A DNA stretch of 64,000 nucleotides from Dissophora ornata (lineage: Eukaryota > Mortierellomycota > Mortierellomycetes > Mortierellales > Mortierellaceae). Numbering within the stretch: position 1 is the stretch's first letter; the number at the start of each line of letters is the position of its first letter. The notes below the pieces were generated by a model. It was not told where the DNA came from and did no database searches. It saw nothing but the letters and a program-made list of their open reading frames with translations. The DNA lies in NCBI GenBank assembly GCA_025201705.1, contig MU616610.1, forward strand, positions 18,831 to 82,830. Reading direction: 5' to 3'. A program made the translations under genes and the position numbers. This document shows, in pieces, positions 58,794 through 64,000 of this stretch.

Positions 58794-61484
58794 ATGCCTT
58801 CTCCACAGAAGGCTGACGACCCCTGGCGCGAGCACCTCTCTCGCTTCGCCTCCGGCTTCGAGCACTTCTTCAACTCCTTCCAACAGCTCCATGTCCAATC
58901 CAACACTAGCAATGCTCTCCAGGCCAAGACCCGCTCCATCCTCGTCACCCTCGCCATCCGCTGTCTTGTCCTCCAAACGGCCCTCAACCTCCTCTCTTCG
59001 CAACTCAACCAGAACATCTGCACCGCCTACAATCAGCTCTTCTTCCCGACCGTCCTCCTGTACAGATACCTCAAGCCCGACCGATGGGACAACTTGTTCA
59101 TGAACACAGTCCGTGCCTTGGGCTGCGATACGCGGTCCGATATCGTCGCCCGCCCTGGACCACGACATTTTGTACAATTGAGACAATATTTGAAGAGAAC
59201 AATGAAAGCCTACTTCGTGGTCGGCGGAGTGAATTGGTTGATGAATCGAGGCGGGATCTTTTCTTGGCCAAGTATGTTTCTGGCACTGTTGGCGGTCCAG
59301 CAGTATCTCCGCCACAACGGAGTCCGACAGGCAGCCTTGAAGCTCCTCTTCGTAACGGCCTTCATTGGCCCGCGATGGACCGTCTGGCTTGTTCAGGTCT
59401 GGATCCAACAACAGCTGTTCCTCTATGAACTCCTACAGCCGTATTTGGCCAGGGTTCAGTTCAAGGAATGGGAGGAACTTGCGTGGTGGCAAGAACACGA
59501 GAAAGAACTCCAGGGATTCGCCCTTGGAGCGTGGATGCTTTGCTCCGTACCTGTACTTGGCGTCATGGCGATTCCGCTAATGTTCCCCGCAGTAGCATTC
59601 CTGTTGTCGAGATCCTGTGGACTGATGGAGAACTCTGGCCATGGTTTGGCGGGCGACATCATCGAAAAACGGTACCCGGGCGTGAAGGCTGTCGCTTTGG
59701 GGAAAAGTAAAGCTGTTGTGGGGGATTGGGATTCGATCAGTGTCGAGACCTTTGTCAGGAATACAACTGTGCAGAGTTACAGCACACCGAGTCAGCATGC
59801 CAAAGTCGTGAATAAGGATGGACATTCTACCGCGGCTTCTCATGCGATTGATAAAGGCGATGGCTCTAATGCTGTGAGCGAGAGTCGAATCCGACAGGAT
59901 AGTGAACTGGCACAGGAACGGAAACAGGCTCTTTATCGGGTACGGAGACATCATGAGCAAGGGCAAAGACTTCAACAGGACCAACATCTGTTGGCGCAAC
60001 AGATGACAGGGCATCAAACAGCTAGTGATACGTTTCTGTCTGTAGGATCTGCGCCAAATGCTCCACCCACGGCAAAATCTATGGCTCCGTCCACTGAGCC
60101 AGAATCATCATCTGGCCCAGGACCGGCAGAAACGTTGCAGCCCAAGGATCTGACGCAGTACAACTTTAGCGATCGCAAGCCTGTCGAAACTGCACCATCT
60201 GCACCACCAGCACTGGCATTCATTCCGCCATTAATTTCGAGCGATATGCAGGGATGGTCCGAACACATGTCCCACAACCTCTCTGGCCAGGAAGAGAATG
60301 ACATATATCGCGTACAGCCGCCAATGGACAGTACAGTTTGGTCCGCTTCTGAGGGAGGCTCGTCAGCAACTAGTCCTCAACGCCGAAAGGAAGAGCACCG
60401 GCGTCAAAAGGAGGAACACCGACGTCAAAAGGAAGAACACCGACGTCAAAAGGCAGATCACCAACGTCAAAGGGAGGAACACCGACGTCAAAAGGAAGAG
60501 CATCACCGCCAAAAGCAAGAGCATCACCGCCAAAGGGAGGAGCATCGTCGTCAAATGGAGGAGCATCAGCGTGCCAATGACGGAAACCAACAGCTACGCA
60601 AAGTCCAAGAACGCAGCAAAAGGCTGGTTAAGAAAAAAGTTCAAAAGTTGCTTGGAACTGTTGCTCCGGGTGTGGTGATTATAAGCAAGGGAGATAGGAG
60701 GAAGAAACATGGACAGGGCGAAGATGATAGTTCTACGGATACGGGGAGCGAAGAGTCTACGAGCGAGGAATCCGAAACATCGTCAGAGAGCGACAGCAGC
60801 GCAATTGATGAGGAGGAATACGAGAAGCGCCAGTGTAAGCGAGCGGAAGATATGGCAGCAGAGCTAGATGCGGAGGCCGAATATTATGATCGAGGTGGCA
60901 GACAAGGTGAGCGGATCCCTATGCGCCCAAGGACGGAGTCTGATCAGAGTAGGAGGACCCCTGCGCAGCATATCGGGGGGCAACGACAACACTCGACGAC
61001 AGGATCAGAGAGTCCATCCACCGTTGGAACATCGTCCGGTGGAGTAGAAGATAGGAGGGAAAGCCTTGGCCGTCGTGGCGTGAACGAAATTACTGTGATG
61101 GATAAATACCGGTTGCTCCAACGATCCATGAGTGATACGACAGCAGAGGAGACTCAGAAGTCACTCCCACAACTCCCGCCTGTCATGCACGCGACCTCAT
61201 CCGTGCGCATGCAACCTCTTGCTCCTCAAGCTGCATCAGAAATGGCGCCAGTGAGTAGTCTGCCGGCAATGATTGCGCAGAGCATGCAAGCACTTGACGA
61301 GCAGCTGAATCAGGAACTGGCAGCAGTCAGCAGCAAGCTACGGACGCAAACCCCACACGTCGTCGTGGCGCCATCCGCGCCCGTAATACCGGATGTGATT
61401 GGGATTCACATCGATAATAACAATGAGCAAAAAAGGACGAAGGCCAGGCTTGTCTTTGGGTCATGGAGCAAAGAGATTTTTTAG
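58794..61484 (+). CDS. Multipass membrane protein with heptad-repeat cytosolic tail
   Basis: Intronless, 896 residues, ATG at 58794. Hydrophobic segments lie at about residues 47-67 (ILVTLAIRCLVLQTALNLL), 139-171 (two short helices), 181-204 and 243-276 (GAWMLCSVPVLGVMAIPLMF, then AVAFLLSRS). The layout recalls fungal EI24/RRT8-LDS-type or UsgS-like membrane proteins, but I cannot assign a family firmly. After residue 300 the protein is hydrophilic. Near 60380-60570 a tandem heptad EEHRRQK is repeated about nine times, followed by a basic KKKVQKLLG patch and an acidic Ser/Glu/Asp tract (STDTGSEESTSEESE), a likely casein-kinase-2 target. A membrane protein scaffolding a charged cytosolic rod is a reasonable picture; its role is unknown. 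Confidence 0.75.
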   Translation: MPSPQKADDPWREHLSRFASGFEHFFNSFQQLHVQSNTSNALQAKTRSILVTLAIRCLVLQTALNLLSSQLNQNICTAYNQLFFPTVLLYRYLKPDRWDNLFMNTVRALGCDTRSDIVARPGPRHFVQLRQYLKRTMKAYFVVGGVNWLMNRGGIFSWPSMFLALLAVQQYLRHNGVRQAALKLLFVTAFIGPRWTVWLVQVWIQQQLFLYELLQPYLARVQFKEWEELAWWQEHEKELQGFALGAWMLCSVPVLGVMAIPLMFPAVAFLLSRSCGLMENSGHGLAGDIIEKRYPGVKAVALGKSKAVVGDWDSISVETFVRNTTVQSYSTPSQHAKVVNKDGHSTAASHAIDKGDGSNAVSESRIRQDSELAQERKQALYRVRRHHEQGQRLQQDQHLLAQQMTGHQTASDTFLSVGSAPNAPPTAKSMAPSTEPESSSGPGPAETLQPKDLTQYNFSDRKPVETAPSAPPALAFIPPLISSDMQGWSEHMSHNLSGQEENDIYRVQPPMDSTVWSASEGGSSATSPQRRKEEHRRQKEEHRRQKEEHRRQKADHQRQREEHRRQKEEHHRQKQEHHRQREEHRRQMEEHQRANDGNQQLRKVQERSKRLVKKKVQKLLGTVAPGVVIISKGDRRKKHGQGEDDSSTDTGSEESTSEESETSSESDSSAIDEEEYEKRQCKRAEDMAAELDAEAEYYDRGGRQGERIPMRPRTESDQSRRTPAQHIGGQRQHSTTGSESPSTVGTSSGGVEDRRESLGRRGVNEITVMDKYRLLQRSMSDTTAEETQKSLPQLPPVMHATSSVRMQPLAPQAASEMAPVSSLPAMIAQSMQALDEQLNQELAAVSSKLRTQTPHVVVAPSAPVIPDVIGIHIDNNNEQKRTKARLVFGSWSKEIF
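60380..60570 (+). repeat. 21 bp tandem repeat encoding EEHRRQK heptads
   Basis: About nine imperfect 21 bp units based on GAACACCGACGTCAAAAGGA lie inside the membrane-protein gene. The heptad period favours a long single charged helix. Confidence 0.85.
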
Positions 61485-61593
61485 GCGAAATTGCTTGCTA
61501 CTTTTGTAAAAATAATACCCATTCATTTCATTACTTTTTCTGCTGGAAAGTCTAGAATAAATTCGCCCTGTTTTCTTTTTTTGCAAAGTCTGT

Positions 61594-63953
61594 TCACTTA
61601 AAGTCACCAGCGATCTTGACCCAGATATTATCAGGGTGTCTGGCAGAGGCCACGTCCTGGTCCAGATGGACATCGGCCGCAAAGTACTTTGTATCGTACT
61701 CCAGCGGAAGCGTGCTGTTCTCTGTCGCATAGATCTCACCAACGGCAATGCTGAGTGTCGACTTGGCCACCAAACTGATTGGTCCGTTGCTCGCCTTGTA
61801 GTTCAACTGTCTAATATCCGAAACGATGCTTTCATTGTCCATCACGAATCCTCCTGGAAACGAGAAATACGACAATGGAGTTTTGTAGAGGCCACCGACA
61901 GCATAGGTCTTGACCTTGTGGGCAATGCGGAAACGGGTCGCGATCATGGTGCAAGCGGATCCACAGAAGCCGTTGGTGACAATCGCCATATCTGTAGGCT
62001 TCCATGGCAAGGTATTGTTCTTGGCCAGCGGGAGGAAAGGCCAGGCGAAATCGAAGTAGTTCTTTTGGGTGTAGGTTTGAGTGACCCCGCCACGCTTGCT
62101 GTTCACGCCCTTGGTGAACATGCTTGCATCCTTGTAGGGCTTGAGGGTCGTCATGCTGTCGTACCCACGGGCGTCAAACACGGAGCGGGCGCTTGCTTGC
62201 TTAATCGCAGCCTTGGCAGCGCCCTGGACATAGCTGTTCGCACGCAGGTCCTCGACGAAATAGGGCTTTTCCTTGGGAAAGAAGAGCGCGTTCACGAAGT
62301 AGGCGAAATCGACTGATCCGCCTCCGTTGTTGGTCATGTCCAAAATCAACTTTTTGCAGCCACCGTCCCGCAACTTCTCGAGACCCGCGATAAACTGCAA
62401 GTAGTCAGATGAATCGAATTTGAAATACGCGGCCTCCTCGGAGGCAATGACGGCAACACAGGCATCGGACTTGTTGATCTTGTAGAACGCGGTGGTGGCC
62501 GTGACCAAAACCTCGGTCGCCTTGGTGATTGTCTGGACGGCGCCGTTGCGACCGTTCTGACCACCCTTGGGCAACATGATTACTCCACGCTCGCGGTACA
62601 TAGTCGTTGCTGGAGCCTCGTTAATGCGATGGCCCACTCCATCAGTACTGTTCCTGGCCTGATTCTTGGCTTTGCTGTTATTATAAGGTGACAATGGAGC
62701 CAGGCACTGTACATTCCAGTACGTCTTTGTATCTTTGAACGTATTGAACGCAAAGTTATCGGACGGCTGCACAATCCAGGGCACTGTCAGCTTCTGTACA
62801 GTTGAACTTCCTGCACACTGGACCGTATAATCCATGGAGGACTTCTTGGGGACCTCCCAACGTTTAGAGAACCCACCGGGACTGAACAACCAATCGTTGT
62901 ACCAGGAAGTGCTGGCCAGGGCGTCGTTGAGACGGACACCGGGATCCTTGGAGATAGCAGAGGTACGGTCGGTGAATTCTTGGATGGCGGCGAGGGCAGG
63001 GACACCGTCGATGGTGGTGACGGTGCAGTCGACGATGCTGTTCTTGGGGACACCCTTTTGCGTGTCGTCGGCGTAGAAGACTCGGACGGCTTGGACGCCG
63101 TTGACGACGGGGGCGTACAAGGAGATGGGCTGCGTGAACGTTGCAGTGTGGTAGCAGTCGCCTAAGCAGTGAGGTTATCACAAATGACGATGGGCGAAGT
63201 GAAGGTAGAAAAAAAAGGAGGGGTTATTGTTAATAAAAGTGTGCCTGAAATTAAATTACACCCCCTTCTCTCGCAGGTTGATAGATGTTCCTTACTCCTA
63301 TAAGCCAGATGTCCATCATTCGCAGAGAAAGACAGGTATGTCAAGGCCATCTGGAAGTCATAGTCATTCTTCCACTTTGTGGCCTTAATCTTCTTCAACC
63401 CCGCCATCAAATCCACCGCTGGTGTCTTGAACGGTTTAGCGGAGGCCTCTTTCGCCTGATCCACAAACACATAAAAGTTCCCAATCAGGTTCTCAACCGA
63501 TGTTAGCGTCTTCTCTGCAATATCCGCCTTGAACGTTTGAGCGCCGTAACAGTCTCGGACCGTGTCGAACTTCAAAATTGAATCGGAGCTCTTGCCCTGT
63601 GCAGCCAATTCGCTGCAAGGGTCCTTGGGCTTGGGCGTAGCGGTGGCTGTGGGCAAGGCAGCGGCCTTTGTGGTTGTCGACTTGGCCTTAGCGGTGGTGG
63701 TGGTGGTTACTTTGGCCTTGGTCGTTGTTTTAGCCTTGGTGGTTGTTTTAGCCTTTGCTGTTGTCTTGGCCTTTGTTGGAGTGGTGGTAGTTTTAGGCTT
63801 TGCAGTGGTGGTAGTTTTGGGCTTTGCAGTGGTACTAGTGGAGGCCTTATGCGCAACGGCCTTGGAAGTCGTGAGTGTGCCATCGACAGGCGCAGCATTC
63901 GCGGACACGACGCACAGAGCGACGGCCACGGAAAGGATGGAGGTGAACTTCAT
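61594..63953 (-). CDS. Secreted S41-family (CPAF/UstP-like) peptidase
   Basis: 741 residues, exons 63296-63953 and 61594-63161, phase agrees. A signal peptide (MKFTSILSVAVALCVVSANA) is followed by a Thr/Lys-rich spacer of KTTT/KAKTT repeats at residues 25-105, likely O-glycosylated. The mature part has CSELAAQG near residue 112 and an S41 catalytic core. The core shows KLILDMTNNGGGSVDFAYFV (substrate-binding strand and turn) and MAIVTNGFCGSACTMIATRF, in which the Ser of CGSAC is the predicted nucleophile. It ends KIAGDFK with no GPI signal, so it is probably free in the wall or medium. Related proteins include fungal S41 enzymes such as UstP and chlamydial CPAF. Substrate is unknown; nutritional or processing roles are both possible. 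Confidence 0.85.
63680..63850 (-). repeat. Low-complexity Thr/Lys/Ala coding repeat
   Basis: Short repeats of roughly 12-24 bp (AAGGCTAAAACAACC-like units on the minus strand) encode the KAKTTT spacer of the S41 peptidase. Confidence 0.8.
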
Positions 63954-64000
63954 TATCTATCGTCCTCGTTTTTTTGAAGGTGCGTTAATTATAAAGGGGG
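63954..64000 (-). promoter_or_regulatory. Proximal promoter of the S41 peptidase gene
   Basis: On the minus strand a TTTATAAT element lies about 35 bp upstream of the ATG, consistent with a TATA-type core promoter and very short leader. Confidence 0.35.

Noticed and set aside
60380..60570. CRISPR-like direct repeats
   Set aside because: The units are contiguous 21 bp coding repeats without spacers in a eukaryotic gene.

Overview
The window is nuclear DNA of a filamentous fungus. Genes carry many short GT-AG introns, mostly about 65 to 150 bp. The gene set includes a Cdt1 licensing factor, a KAR9/GAR protein, an ER glucosidase II beta subunit ending in RDEL, a type III glutamine synthetase and ribosomal protein eS26. 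Type III glutamine synthetase, LIM-C1-RhoGAP architecture, abundant homopolymers and (GAT)n tracts point to an early-diverging lineage, probably Mortierellaceae (Mucoromycota). That assignment is inference.

Layout. 1-4562 (-): 3'-truncated LIM-LIM-coiled coil-C1-RhoGAP regulator. 7188-7809 (+): small VOC/glyoxalase-fold protein. 9521-11530 (-): type II membrane protein of the PC-esterase/TBL type that seems to lack catalytic residues. 12783-15286 (-): glucosidase II beta. 17578-19973 (+): disordered protein that splices in frame into an NAD(P)-binding Rossmann domain, with an alternative 3' end. 20849-22292 (+): TMEM41/VTT membrane protein. 23527-26532 and 27265-30476 (+): tandem pair of unusually long class V PLP-dependent aminotransferase-like proteins.

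The most striking structure is a large inverted segmental duplication. The left arm is about 31.0-35.8 kb and the right arm about 51.5-56.3 kb. Each arm has a divergent pair: an unrecognised coiled-coil gene and a CDT1 gene, sharing a roughly 300 bp promoter with a conserved ACGCGT (MCB-like) element. The CDT1 halves are nearly identical. The outer, coiled-coil halves are strongly diverged in exons, largely by amino-acid-changing differences, while their introns stay similar. The 15.7 kb between the arms holds xylulokinase (36373-38890, -), KAR9/GAS2 (39040-42268, -), a gene-poor stretch and type III glutamine synthetase (48615-51212, +).

Right of the duplication are eS26 (57269-58069, +), a multipass membrane protein with a heptad-repeat tail (58794-61484, +) and a secreted S41-type peptidase (61594-63953, -). 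Most genes are unrelated housekeeping functions, as usual in a fungal genome. Functional links are likely only for the CDT1/coiled-coil pair (shared promoter) and the tandem PLP paralogs. Exon boundaries were read by eye from splice signals, frame continuity and, in duplicated parts, comparison of the two copies.
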